Source: Paralichthys olivaceus (Eukaryota; Chordata; Actinopteri; Pleuronectiformes; Paralichthyidae). Taken from it: a stretch of DNA of 64,000 nucleotides. How positions within the stretch are numbered: the first letter of the stretch is position 1; each line of letters starts with the position of its first letter. Under the pieces are notes generated by a model. That model was not told the DNA's origin. It made no database searches and saw only the letters and a list, made by a program, of their open reading frames with translations. The stretch lies in NCBI RefSeq assembly GCF_024713975.1, contig NC_091103.1, positions 8,001,501 through 8,065,500 on the forward strand, in the 5' to 3' direction. The position numbers were made by a program, and so were the translations under genes. Shown piece after piece: positions 12,970 through 42,111 of this stretch.

Positions 12970-15279
12970 TTAGCTGAAGTTCGTCTTGCGCAGGTGTCTG
13001 TTGGGTATTTCTATAGCGCTCACTTGCAGTGGCCAGGAGCCGCCCATGATTCCCGCCTGAATGGCCACACCTGTCACCACAGCCAGGTCAGGGTCGACAG
13101 ACGTGTTGGGCTCCTTCCCAAAGTACTCACTGATCAGCCTCCTGATCCGCGGGATCCTCGTGGAGCCTCCGACCAGAACGATCTCATCTACATCCTCTTT
13201 CTCCAGGCGGCCCTCAGCCAACACCGTCTCCACAGGAGCCAGGATCTTCTTGAAAAGGTCCTCGTTGAGCTCCTCAAACAGATCGCGATGGATCACGGCC
13301 TGAAAGAGAACCGGAGCAGGAACGGAGCCTTCGGGCGACTCCGCGCTACCGTGGATTTGAAGGTGCAGCGGCACTGCGATCGTGGCGCTGGGCTGGAGGG
13401 TGAGGTTGAGCTTTGCGGCCTCCACAGCCTGTCGGAGATGGTGAATGTCCTCTTTGAGAGTGGGTTGGACGCCAAACTCCTGCCGAACTCGCTCCATAGT
13501 GTACTGGAGCAACCTCTGGCTGAAGTCTTGACCCCCCAGCTTGTTGTTTCCTGCAAAAATCCCATCAGCTTATTTACAGTGTTTTGTTCATTTCAGAGAC
13601 GTTTCAATGAAGGCTATCTAAGGCTAAATCCACAGTGTTGTGTTTTCCTTTTAAAACTCCACCACACATACACCACTACACTGCCACAGAGTTTTAGCTG
13701 CTGGTGCCATTTTGTGTGGACAAACAGAAACTGAGACGTTTAGAAACAATGATGGAGACACTGACAACCTCTTGGGTCGTGTGCAGTTAAATTCTGCATT
13801 TTAAAATGGGACATCTGCTTACATGCATAGGAGACAAACTATTATTTGAGCTTTCTATGTTCAGTGGGACACGTGTGCCATCCTGTGATGAGTGACACAG
13901 TTTTCTAGGTACTTAATGCTACTGCTCATTAAAAATATTTATCAAAAGAAAACAGTGACATTTTTTGGCAGAGGATCAGTCATTGTCTTAGTCTTAGTGA
14001 ACTTTATTGTCAACCAAACAAAGCACCAGGTAGTTACACAGAGGATTGAAATTGCGTTTCCCATACTCCAAATGTGCAAGAAATATATAACACATCTTTG
14101 CAGGGAGTAGCCAAACAATTAGCTGAAGAGCTGCGGGCAACGGGCTACACACCTCATGCTTTCATAACCAACTCATTTTCCATTGCTTTGTGCAGCATAT
14201 GATCAGATGACTGTTCCAGATAGAATGATGGAAAACAGCCAATACTTTCTGACTTCTTTATCAAGACAACATCAGTTGGTTTTGCTGATGCCAGTAATCT
14301 GTGACCTGTTGTATCAAAACACAGTTGCTGTCACCAACACAAACTACAGGTGTTGCCAGAGAGCCAGGACCGTTATCATGGGCCCTGTGGTATCAACCTC
14401 TGTGACCTCATCTCAGGTCACATTTGGTGCGGGATGACTTAGCGCTGACCACATGTGATCAGATCCCTCAGGATGTTAATACCAGGTCCCAACAGGGTCT
14501 TTTAGATTGTCACTTTAGTCCTTTGCTGTGCAACCACAATGACTTCATGTCACTTTCTATTGTTTTGAATTACTAGATTAGTGAAGCACTTACCTGCCAT
14601 GGCTCTGGTGAGGAACATGCCTCCCTGTTTGTTAAGCAGAGACACATCCAGCGTTCCTCCCCCTAGATCGACCACCAGCACGTTAAAGACGTCCACCTTG
14701 TGCAGGCCGTAGGCCATGGCAGCAGCCGTGGGCTCGTTTATCACTCGCAGGATCTCCAAGCCTGCAAGACAGTAAAGAGGAAGTCAGTGTGAAAAACATC
14801 CCCGTTACATATCATGTATGGACCTTGTATGTTTAATGAGGAGAGAGAGGCTATCATGGATCTCAAGTGAGTGTTGGACTCAGGAGTCTGGATGGGGTTT
14901 GTCATCTAACATCCTTATAAAACCGTTAAAGGACTGACCGGCGAGGTTGGCGGCCCTGACGGTGAAGTTCCTCTGTCTCTCGTCAAACTCTGCGGGCACG
15001 GAGATGACAGCGTTCTGGATCGGCACACCCAGCTGCCTCTCAGCCATCTTTCTCATCTTCAGCAACAGCCTGGAGCCGATGAACTCCGGGCTCACGGTGA
15101 AGGTTTGATTGGTGGAGATCAGAAACTCTGCACTTCCATTGTTGTTAATCACCTGCAGGAGGAGGAGGAGGAGGAGGAGAGTAAACAAGGAGAGATGATT
15201 TCAGAAGAGCAGATGAGGAGGAATCTATCAAAACGTTTTGGTTAGATTTTGTCTGCTTTCTAAACAAGTTAAGTATTAA

Positions 15280-15365
<86 letters not shown>

Positions 15366-15905
15366 ACTAGAAGATTCTCTACTGACTTCATTGAAATCAG
15401 CTCCACAGCCCAGAGACCACTGCTCACCCACCTGCCCCAACAAGACCCACCTTGAACGGGTAGCGGGCGCTCTCCTGCTCCATCAGCTCCGGGTCAAATA
15501 TCTTCCCGATGAACCTCTTGGCGTCGTACACGGTGTTCTGTGGGTTGGTGTCGGCCAGGTCCACGGCATCGTGTCCGGCCAGCACCGCGGTGGTCGTGAA
15601 GGAGACGGCGCTGGGGATGCTCTTCCTCCCTTCCTCATCCGCCAACACCTCCACCTCCCCGCTGCCCGGGTGGAAGACGCCCACGGAGCAGAAGGTGGTG
15701 CCCAGGTCCAGGCCGATGACTCTGGGTTTGGGGGGAGGAAGGTACTGCTGGCCCAGGTACCCGGCCAGGAACAGGGCCAGGATGACGGAGCCTGCGGACC
15801 GGTGACGACACAGTTAGCACATGTGTTAGCATCCAAACACCGGCGAGTTACCGGGAGGAGGGACATCTCCGTTAACTTACCGATCATAGAAACTTCTCCG
15901 GACAT
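12970..15905 (-). CDS. hspa13: Heat shock protein family A member 13 (STCH), microsomal HSP70-like ATPase
   Basis: Exons on the minus strand in coding order: 15881-15905, 15451-15791, 14939-15152, 14594-14761, 12970-13550. They total 1329 nt, 442 aa plus stop. The start is the ATG at 15905; it gives an N-terminal hydrophobic signal-anchor (residues 8-20) as in human STCH. The phosphate-binding DLGTT is at residues 37-41. [10 protein letters not shown] (exon 4) and [14 protein letters not shown] (exon 5) are the other HSP70 nucleotide-binding motifs. The protein stops after the ATPase domain without a peptide-binding domain, which is typical of STCH, an ER/microsome-associated ATPase. It is shorter than human (about 471 aa) through a reduced linker in exon 5. 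Intron 2 carries a GT/GA microsatellite. The gene is tandem with samsn1, the same order as on human chromosome 21. Confidence 0.96.
15281..15361. repeat. Compound (GT)n(GA)n microsatellite
   Basis: About 12 GT units followed directly by about 28 GA units, inside hspa13 intron 2. A short GGA run (15161-15180) next to the exon 3 acceptor supplies, on the minus strand, the pyrimidine tract of that splice site. Confidence 0.95.
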
Positions 15906-16210
15906 TGTCTCGCACTGTGTCGAAGCCTCGCGCCGCTGAAACGTGTGAGTTTAAATGGGGCGAAGCTTCCACAGCTGGAGGAGACTTCTCCAGACCAGCG
16001 GCAAAACACACGTCAACGTTACACAGCCCCCCCGGTGCTGTCTGGGTAATGTAGTTTTTGTCACGCAGCGCGTTCTCTTTGAATAGGGCAGCAGATTTTA
16101 GCTGTACACTACATTTCCCATGAACGCGTTCGACATGTGACGTACTTAGAAAGTTTCGTGACGTTTCCGTGTTTTCAGCCAACCAGGCAGGTCCTGAGCA
16201 GTCGAGGTTA
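15906..16210 (-). promoter_or_regulatory. Probable hspa13 promoter with ZNF143-like and TGACGT motifs
   Basis: G+C-richer sequence directly upstream of the hspa13 ATG. Two ACTACA-nnn-CCCA motifs face opposite ways: ACTACATTTCCCA at 16108-16120 (+) and ACTACATTACCCA at 16043-16055 (-). This is the core of the ZNF143/Staf binding site. Three TGACGT cores (16010-16015 on -, 16138-16143 and 16159-16164 on +) fit CREB/ATF-type sites. Motif calls were made by eye. No TATA box was seen. Confidence 0.5.
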
Positions 16211-17112
16211 AAAAACATTATTCTAAAGAACAAAAAAAATTAAAAAAACATTAGAATAAAATGTAAAAAAGACAAGTATAAAAACAAAAATATAATATAG
16301 GGAATAGTGAATGTAATCATAATAATAATTAAATTAAATATTATAATATTTTGATAACATTTATGAATTATTATTACATGTATCATATATATTGTATATA
16401 TTATATTGTTAACACAATAAATTAAAGTTTTAAAAACTTAAAGTTCATTAATGCCTGGTTATGTGTCCAGCAGTGATATATTATGTTGTGGTTGGTGAAA
16501 TAATTCCAAATACAAATACACTAGTAACTAAAAATAAATGTAAGCGTATTTATTTTATTTTATTTACAAAAAGGTTGTGGAAACAGATAAATGGCTTCAT
16601 ATACAGGCTCTTTCTCACACACTCTCACACACACACATTCAAAAAGTGACATATGTCTTTTACATCATACATGCAACTTGTACAGTTTATATTATTAAAA
16701 AAAAAACATCCCTTCAACAATACCACACACGAGAAAAGAAAAGATGATGCTGGATGTTGAATTGAGACTAGATGTGATGAGGAGGGTTAAAGTGATATAT
16801 AAAGGCAGTACATGTAATAACACTGAATGATTGTAAATGCTATAATTACAAGTGACATTAAATCAGTGACATGCCACTTCCTTAACAACATGAAATGTTT
16901 TATATAAAAAACTCTTATTATGTTTATTATGATCTTAATGAAATGACAAATGCATGAGATGACATTTAGAGTACTGGTTGTTTGTTCTTTCTATATTAGC
17001 TGTAGCTTGTGGCTTGCTGGTATGACGATATTAACACAGCATTAATGACATGAATTATTAAAACCATCAGTCATAAGAAAATATCACACACTTAAAGCCC
17101 AAAACGAGCAGA
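16211..17112 (-). other. AT-rich spacer and presumed samsn1 3' UTR
   Basis: AT-rich sequence between the hspa13 promoter and the samsn1 stop codon. A cluster of overlapping minus-strand AATAAA hexamers at about 16547-16566 is the best samsn1 poly(A) signal, giving a 3' UTR of about 550 nt. No exon was recognised. Confidence 0.5.
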
Positions 17113-34752
<17,640 letters not shown>

Positions 34753-34820
34753 GGTGGTGGACAGGGTCTGTTCACGTCCACGCGTCTAATGGGCGGTGAG
34801 ACAGCGAGCTGACTGGCAGC

Positions 34821-34824
34821 CAGA

Positions 34825-34858
<34 letters not shown>
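34821..34858. repeat. (GA)n microsatellite upstream of samsn1
   Basis: GA run with one GT interruption, in the presumed 5' UTR or promoter of samsn1. Confidence 0.9.
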
Positions 34859-35184
34859 CAACAGCTCAGTGTGAGCCCTGGGTCGCCTGCTGTCTTCTCA
34901 GATTAATACGACAGTGAAATCCCTCCACTAATCCAATAGATGGACCACCATTTCTCTACCGGCTGAGGCTGAACTCACTCTTGACAACAGGCCCACCATT
35001 GGCCACTGGTGGAGCAACAGATTGAGTCTTTGTTTTTTTTGCAGAGGAGCTTTGTCCTGCAGCCGTGCTCTTTTTAACCTCAGAGGTAACAGAAGTATGA
35101 CGTCCTTCGTTCAAATTAAAATAGTTTTTCTGCAAAATAAGAATCCCTGCAACTGATATATATTATTAAACGATTAACTGACTG

Positions 35185-35365
35185 TATTTGTATTGCACTT
35201 TTCTAGTCTCGTTGATGACCAGATGCTCTTTTACAGTTGAGCCATTCACCCATTCACACACTCATTCAAAATCTTAGGTTCAGTATTTTGTCCCAGGACA
35301 CTTCAGCACGCGGAATAGGGGAGACTGGTTAGTGGATGACCTGCTGCACCTCATGAGGCATTGTT
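35185..35365 (-). repeat. tRNA-like SINE relic, copy 2
   Basis: Plus strand reads GCACTTTTCTAGTC, GAGCCATTCACCCATTCACA, GGTTCAGTATTTTGTCCCAG and ACACTTCAGCA. This is the reverse orientation of the family seen at 57135-57362 and 21225-21458. Confidence 0.7.
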
Positions 35366-36425
35366 GACAATGTTTTTGCATGGGTAATTTTATCCAAGCT
35401 GTATGTAATACTTTATTTTACTTTTTTACCTCTTTATTTTCAGTCAGGTTTATCTGATCATGATGGTTACATAAACCTGTTGGAGCTGGGCCTCTGCAGA
35501 ACATGACAAAATAAATATTACAGTCGTGAAAGTGAAAGTCCACACAAACTGATATGTGGTATCGCTTTAATATTTGGAGGCTGTTAACGTTAAAATAACA
35601 ATATTTTCACTTTTTCCCAGGGAACAATTAATGGATATGAAAAAAAAATCACGTAATGGGAACTGAGAATTTTATTTTTTAGTTTAGATCATTGCATTCA
35701 TTTCAGTGTTATCCAAAACAATTTTACAAAGCAAAACAGAACTCATATACACTTATAAACATTCCAAGAATAAAAAAGGAGCAATCTTAAATCACGTCAA
35801 TAAGATAAGAGTTGGCCGTCCTTTTTTTATTTCCATTCTTTCACAAGTCACATGACAAATCAAATATTTATTTAATAATCAATAGCCTAACTAAAACAGT
35901 TTTGTTATTCTTCCTTATAAATTTTGAATAATAATAAAGTTGAATAATATTTGAGCAAAATTTAATATCATGATCCACAGTTCAAGTTTTGTTTAAAAAA
36001 TGTATTTAATAGTTTCATCTGTAATGCCAATTTAAATGATTATTATGCATTTTCATGTAACATCTTGAAATAAAAAAGTAAGCGTTGATTATTTCTGTGC
36101 TGATAACAAGTATATTTCCTTCTGTAATGTAGGCTAATAGAGTGGTATTTTATAGCTTATATAAGGTGAAAATGTAAAGTACTTGAGTTAATGTACTGAG
36201 TTACTGTCCACGGCTGCATCCAGAGAATTATACAAAGACCAAATGACCAAATGTAAACAGGAAAACAAAATAATTCCAAGAAGACGAGTTTCACATCTCC
36301 TCATGCAGCTATATTTAGATATTCAAACCAACAAATGATTCACAAACACAAGTCTGTCTCTCACAGCTCTTTCCTGAGTGAGAAACAGAAGTGTGCTTTT
36401 TTGAGCAACTACCGGCTCCCTCATT

Positions 36426-36862
36426 TTAACGAGATCATTCACCCAAAAAATTTAAATTCACTCATTATCTACTCACCACAGGGTTAGTGTCCATAAGCCC
36501 TGACATTCAAATTGGACTCGAAACAACATCTGCTGCAGTAACTAGGAGCAGGATGTTAGAGGACATTCAGGCTAAAAACATTGTTTAAATGAAATAATTT
36601 CTAGTCCTATTTGAATGTAGGGGCTTAGGGATAATTGGATCACACCACAAGAGCAGTATGGAGGCATTGTAGGGTTTTTTCTGTTTTTTTATGTTTGAAG
36701 AATCTGTCACCTTCATTTACTTCAATCGTATTGGATTTGGCAGCAAAGCTGTTTACCCCTGACACTCCAAAACTGCTTGTGGACTCAAAAACTTGAGTCC
36801 ATCGGTAAGTGGTGGGTGGATAATGAGTGAATTTTCATTTTTGGGTGAACTATCCCTTTAAA
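36426..36862. mobile_element. MITE with TTAAAGGGATAGTTCACCC-type terminal inverted repeats
   Basis: The right end on the minus strand reads TTAAAGGGATAGTTCACCCA then AAAATGAAAATTCACTCATT. The left end reads TTAACGAGATCATTCACCCA then AAAAAATTTAAATTCACTCATT. The 437-bp element has no coding capacity. It shares its right-hand end with both arms of the fold-back pair at 51833-52898. Confidence 0.85.
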
Positions 36863-37837
36863 TTCTTCCAAATGATGGGTGATTTGGGGACAAGTCACTC
36901 AAATGTGACGCATTGAGTCATTTGGTCCGTCTGTGTATATGTGGACAATATGTGTCTGTAATAACCAGTAACACGTAAAGTGTAGAGGTTAATCCACCAA
37001 TCATCCATCTCTGACGTCTGACTCACTCTCACGTAGAGAAGAAACAGCTGGAGAGATTAACACTTATGACCTATATTTTCATGCTGGTTTAAAGGCAGCA
37101 TGGTGGTCGAAAGGTATTTCAAACACACCCTGTTAAGCTCAGTCGCTTCATTGTCATATTTTATGTTTTTACGTAGTTGTGATGTGGAGCCAGATGAGGA
37201 GGCTTTTGTGCTTTTTGAGCAGCATGAACCATAATAACAACAGAAATAATTCCTGAGTACTTCAAAGTCGACTTCCGGTAAGGAAGCTTTGAGCGGACAA
37301 CGCGGCCATTACACAACACTGAAGATGCCATTAATTTGAAGTATGTTATAGAACAAGTTCAACAGCCTGGTTTGCTTCAGTAAATGAACAAGCTGTGCAC
37401 ACCTGGAGACTTCGGCTTGGTTGTCCTTCGGACTGTCTGAAAATGTCATTATGGTTCCCTGTGACCTCTAAAAGCACAAGTGTTTGCCTGATGAATGTAT
37501 TATCTCAGGAACATCTCAAGGGAACTCTTGAACTCTATTTTTGAAACTTTGTCTGCAAACATTAAACCCTGACACACGAGGTGCTCATGGCTCATTAGCT
37601 TTGACCTTTTATATCATCACACATCAGAATTTTTTTTAATTTCGATTCACATGTAAAACAAAAGACAGCTGAAACAAACCAGTAAAATGTATTTAAATTT
37701 TATTTTCCCTTCATCCATTTCTTATTTTTCTGTGAGTATGAAAAAGACGACTCCAGTTTTACAGCAGTGACGGACAACGACCCACATACAGTAGCAGTCG
37801 GCTGGTGACCCACAAAGTGACATCGGAAAGGGATTAA

Positions 37838-37868
<31 letters not shown>

Positions 37869-38110
37869 GTCGCTCTGCTACCAGCTCTAGTTCATTAGAA
37901 AAATGAACTGGAGCAACTTTGTGTTGCATACATTTTTGTTATTTTATGCAGATTCATTCAATCAAGGACAAAACAAATGAAAAGCAGGATTATTGACAGA
38001 TTAACATTTGATAAACTAGCAAATCGTTCAGATGTTCAGATTTTTTAGGTTAATTTTTCCACGTGATTGTTATCAGAAAGTGAAAGCGATTTTCAAGCAA
38101 GGCCTTGGGG

Positions 38111-38681
38111 TTAGCATCCGTCCGTCTGACAGCAGGTTGTAAAATCGTCCGTGTCGCAGAACGTCTCACAGGAGCGATAGATCTGGTCCCCTATTGAAAA
38201 ACAAATACAACAATTAAAAAAAACATCTAAACATAAAATAACTGCAATAAAACAGTGACACGCCATCATGGACATCAGGGACAAAGTCAATGCAACAAAA
38301 CAAGTTGCTTATGTACCATCTGTGACGGTTTTGCAGTACAACTCGGACGGTTGGCATTCAACCAGCGTCTTGCATTCCTCATCTGTTTCACTGGCACAGG
38401 TGTTGCATTGGAGTGTGAGCACTGATGAAAAGAAAATCAAAATTAGAGACATATTTTTTGTTGACCACATCCAATATTGTTAAGTTAACACTTAATATTT
38501 AAATATTTTACAGAAAACAACGTCCTCCCACAGTGATAAAGTCAAATAGTTGGACCATTATTGTTAAATATTCTAATTGAATTTATAAATGTAAATAATA
38601 TAACATCATATAAAGTTAAGTTCTCTCACCGTGAGCGCTACACAGCAGCAGGAGCAGCCCGGTAACAAGCAGGACCTTCAT
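38111..38681 (-). CDS. Small secreted Ly6/uPAR-domain (three-finger) protein
   Basis: Three minus-strand exons, 38630-38681, 38317-38421 and 38111-38190, sum to 237 nt (78 aa plus stop) in phase. The ATG at 38681 starts a clear signal peptide (MKVLLVTGLLLLLCSAH). The mature part of about 60 residues has ten cysteines, starting LQCNTC and ending CCQTDGC. That is the LU pattern of a compact three-finger fold. The CC-x4-C ending is present, but the Asn that normally follows the last Cys is replaced by the stop codon. There is no C-terminal hydrophobic tail, so no GPI anchor; it should be secreted. The three-exon layout (signal, first half, second half) is typical of Ly6 genes. The family includes complement, receptor and phospholipase modulators, and I cannot assign a specific role. 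It lies between samsn1 and the P2X gene, on the same strand. Confidence 0.85.
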
Positions 38682-41600
38682 GTTGACGAATGATATGGGC
38701 ACGGACCTCACGCTCTTTTATACGGACACATACTGGCACACATACCACATACCAGTCTATAACTGAGTCGTGCATTTCCTTATGCAAGATTTTCCAGTAA
38801 ATGTTCCTTCCTGCAAAACCTGTTGTCGGTAAAGGCAACACCTGAGAAAACAATGAGGAGATTTAATTTTGCGTTTCGTGTTACAGTTCACAGGAGAATG
38901 GATCAGCTAGGATTGTTTTCAACTCACTCCTGTGTGTTATTAATGATAACTTTCATTTTGGATCAGATTATAAATAAGATTCTGGACATGCCTCGCCATA
39001 TGCTTTATTTTTTTAAATTTTCAGAACGATTAATTAGTATAGGCTGTTCTGCTTGAGCTTATCTCTGTAGAGCCTGACTTTTTTATTTTTTGTCCTTTGT
39101 GATTGTTGTCTTTTATGCTTATGTTTTTTTCTTTCTGTGTGAAGTTAAATATGAAAATGATTAAAAAAACATGAAATAATAAAACATTGATTAGATATAA
39201 GATCACTTCATAGAGTTCGGTGCTCCAAGCACTTGGAGCCTCACTGTGGCTCAGTGCGTCTGACCGGTCAGACCACATCCTCCCCGTAACAGGGTGAGAA
39301 TATTTTTATATAATTATTTAATTATATAATTAGGGTTATTTCCCCAGAACCTGTGTTGTTATCATCTTAGAGGACTTTTTACAAAACTTCACCTGATTCA
39401 CAGTGCCACCTCGGCCCTATTTGTGCAGTGGGTTGATAATTTGTGTTGAACTTTGGAAAGACTTTTGATTTGTGATTTTAGTGGCTTGGTGGGGGTTTAC
39501 GCTCTGTAGTACAATTCTACTTAGATTTTTCGATTTGTTTGCACTTTCTACTCATTATTTCCTGTTTTAGTTTAAGCTTCTTCGCCGTGTTTCAGTTCAA
39601 GGGCTGAACCTTAAAGGTTGCATTTGAAGACAGATTGTGTCACAGCAGCGCGTCTACAGCTGTTCCATTTGAAAGGCTCCTTCAAATATGATCCCATCCC
39701 CAAAAGCAGAGGCTCCTATGGCTAGAGGCTCCTTCTGTTTGAATGGTAGAAAATGTAGACCTCCAAGAGGGGTGAGGGAGAAAAGACAAAATATATATTA
39801 AAAAAATATACATTTCTGGTGAGCCATACCAGCTTTGGCTTCACAGAGGAAACTAGAATGAGTAGAGTGGTTATCACCACGATCATTTCCATCAAATTCT
39901 ATCAAACCACAGAAAGTTCACACTAAAAGCTAAAGCAAAGATATAAATCTATCTCAAATGGTTCTCAGTAGAGCACAACAGTCTCCTTAAATTCAGCCAA
40001 GCTTCATCAGTTCCATGAATGTGTCTGATGTTTTCATCAACTTCTATGAACCATTCCCTGGGAAATCTGTGAAAATACTACAGTACATCTGATCGTGCAG
40101 TGTTAATAAAAGAAAAAGAAAAAGAAAATACCTAGATCCAGCCCTTTTGTCCAGATCTGTGTGAAACTTTATTGGGTTCTCTCTTGTTCCATTTACCAAG
40201 AGTTAATATTTGTTTGTTAAAAACAAACATATGCGGAGGTCAAAGTGAAGCTTTTAAAGAGACCAAAAAATGCCGTCCTGGCTTTGAACCGCGGTGCAGG
40301 CTCAGTTGTGTTACGGAGTTACACAGAGAGCTGAAATATCTCAGCATGAGCTGTTCAACGCACTCGATTGCCAGAGTTTGTTTTCTGGTACACTACATTC
40401 TCTCAAGTCTAAGTTCCCAATGTTGTTGTCCACAGCATTTTCATTTATTCTATTGTTTCAAATAATATGCTACTTTGAAAGCTTTGAGAAAACTGCATGT
40501 GGGCTCTATTTCACGTTGATACGAGAACAGATAGAGTTTATTTTTTAAATGTCATCTTATTTCAAGTCAAATTGCAGATTTCAATTTATTAAGTGGGAGG
40601 ATATTGACACTTTTAGCCATCTGTGTCTCTGAATCATCCCAGCACTAAAGTTCTCGGGTGGAATCATTGTGATGTGTTGTTAAATGACCACAGTACCGTT
40701 GAACATGATTAGCTCATGTTGCTGTCCTTTACTGACCTCTGTAGGCAGCAGTGGGGACATGCAAGACAGTGTGTGCATGAGGATTTAGATTTTCTTGATT
40801 TCATTTGTTTTCAGTGAAAGAAACCCCTACATTCTATTTATGGAAAAACGCTCATGTTGCAACTGTGAGATACATTGTGTCTGTAAATATTTGCATTGAC
40901 AGAGTTCACGCCATTTACAAGAAATTACAAATACGTCTGAGAGCCCAAACAGAGCTGTAACAGCCCTCCAGGATGTTTACAGTAGCTTCTGTGCTTTTGT
41001 TGTAGTCACTGCTGTTCATCACTAAGCAGCTTCAACTGTGAGTCACTTGCAAGAGTGAAATGGAAAATTCAGCAATACATTTCTCCGGGAACAATGTCCC
41101 ATCCACTTGAGATAATCCACTGAACACACCAGTAGGTCTCACAGCATCCACGCCGTAGAATCATTACGCTTTTTTTTTTTTTATTTAGATTTTTCATTTT
41201 CTTTTTTTTAATCTAAATTTTTTCTGATGTAATTTTTCAACATGGTCGTCATTACAAACCACAGTCATATAAACTGTTTGTTCAATGTCACAATAGAAGA
41301 TAAAAAGTCATGTGAAAGAATAAAGAGCCGTCTTAAGTTAATGATGAAAACCAGAGCTGAAGAGACAACCAATATTTGCTGATTCGGTTTCACTCCTTTC
41401 TTCTCCTTCCCAAAAGTAAATATTTAGCAAAGGACCAGGTTTTTAAAGAGTAGTGTCCCTGCAAACATTCTCCTTGCAGTCAGGCCCTCACTTATCTACC
41501 GGCCCCAGATGGAATTAGATAGCACTTTAAAATAAAGGGCCCGTTCTCGGGTAAAGAAAACAATTCGTACAATTTAGATGAAACACACTATTGAAAACAT

Positions 41601-42111
41601 CAATAGTGCCACCATTTTATTTTTTACAGGAGTCCAAACTGGACAAACATTCTTTGAGTTCTCTGACAACTGGAGGAAACCACAGGTTCTCTTTCATGTT
41701 TGGAATATCAACATCAACATCAGTATCTTTTACGAAATAAATTATACAACTCAACTTTATTAATGCTTCCTAAATTATTTGTTTTAATTTTTTACATTGA
41801 TTTAGCGCAGATGTGAAAATTTCAGACTTCAGTTTCAGACAATGTAAATAAAACATTCTTGTATTATCACTAAATGTGGAATATCGTTAACAGAAAATCC
41901 ATCTTTACATATTAAATATATTTATGTAATCATCACCAAGCTCTAATATCTTAAAACTGACTAAAACAACCCAATAATTTAAGATGATGCTTTGTCTTAC
42001 ATGAGCTCCTCTCCAGTCAAGCACAAGTCATGCTGAACTGCTACAGGCCATTTTCATAACGTTATATTTATCGTTGCATCGGAACCAACATCAAGTACGT
42101 CAGTGTTTTCT
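38682..42111. other. Spacer between the Ly6-like and P2X genes
   Basis: No coding exon was recognised. The stretch holds a possible hAT MITE relic (39590-39735, with GCATTTGAAGACAGATTGTG and TGAAAGGCTCCTTC blocks), dispersed-repeat sequence around 39840-40200, and the CACAGGTTCTCTTTC repeat at 41600-41705. A minus-strand AATAAA at 41756-41761 is a candidate P2X poly(A) signal. Confidence 0.5.
41600..41705 (+). repeat. Dispersed repeat, copy 2 (CACAGGTTCTCTTTC family)
   Basis: Shares ordered blocks with 10470-10682 on the same strand; see that entry. Truncated relative to copy 1. Confidence 0.7.

Larger units (their letters stand above)
34753..38110. other. samsn1 upstream region and spacer to the Ly6-like gene
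   Basis: No coding exon was recognised. A GA run at 34821-34858 lies about 70 bases upstream of the samsn1 ATG, so it is in its 5' UTR or promoter. A SINE relic (35185-35365) and a MITE (36426-36862) follow, then a TG run at about 37838-37867. A minus-strand AATAAA at 37699-37704 is a candidate end for the Ly6-like transcript, giving a 3' UTR of about 400 nt. Confidence 0.5.
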
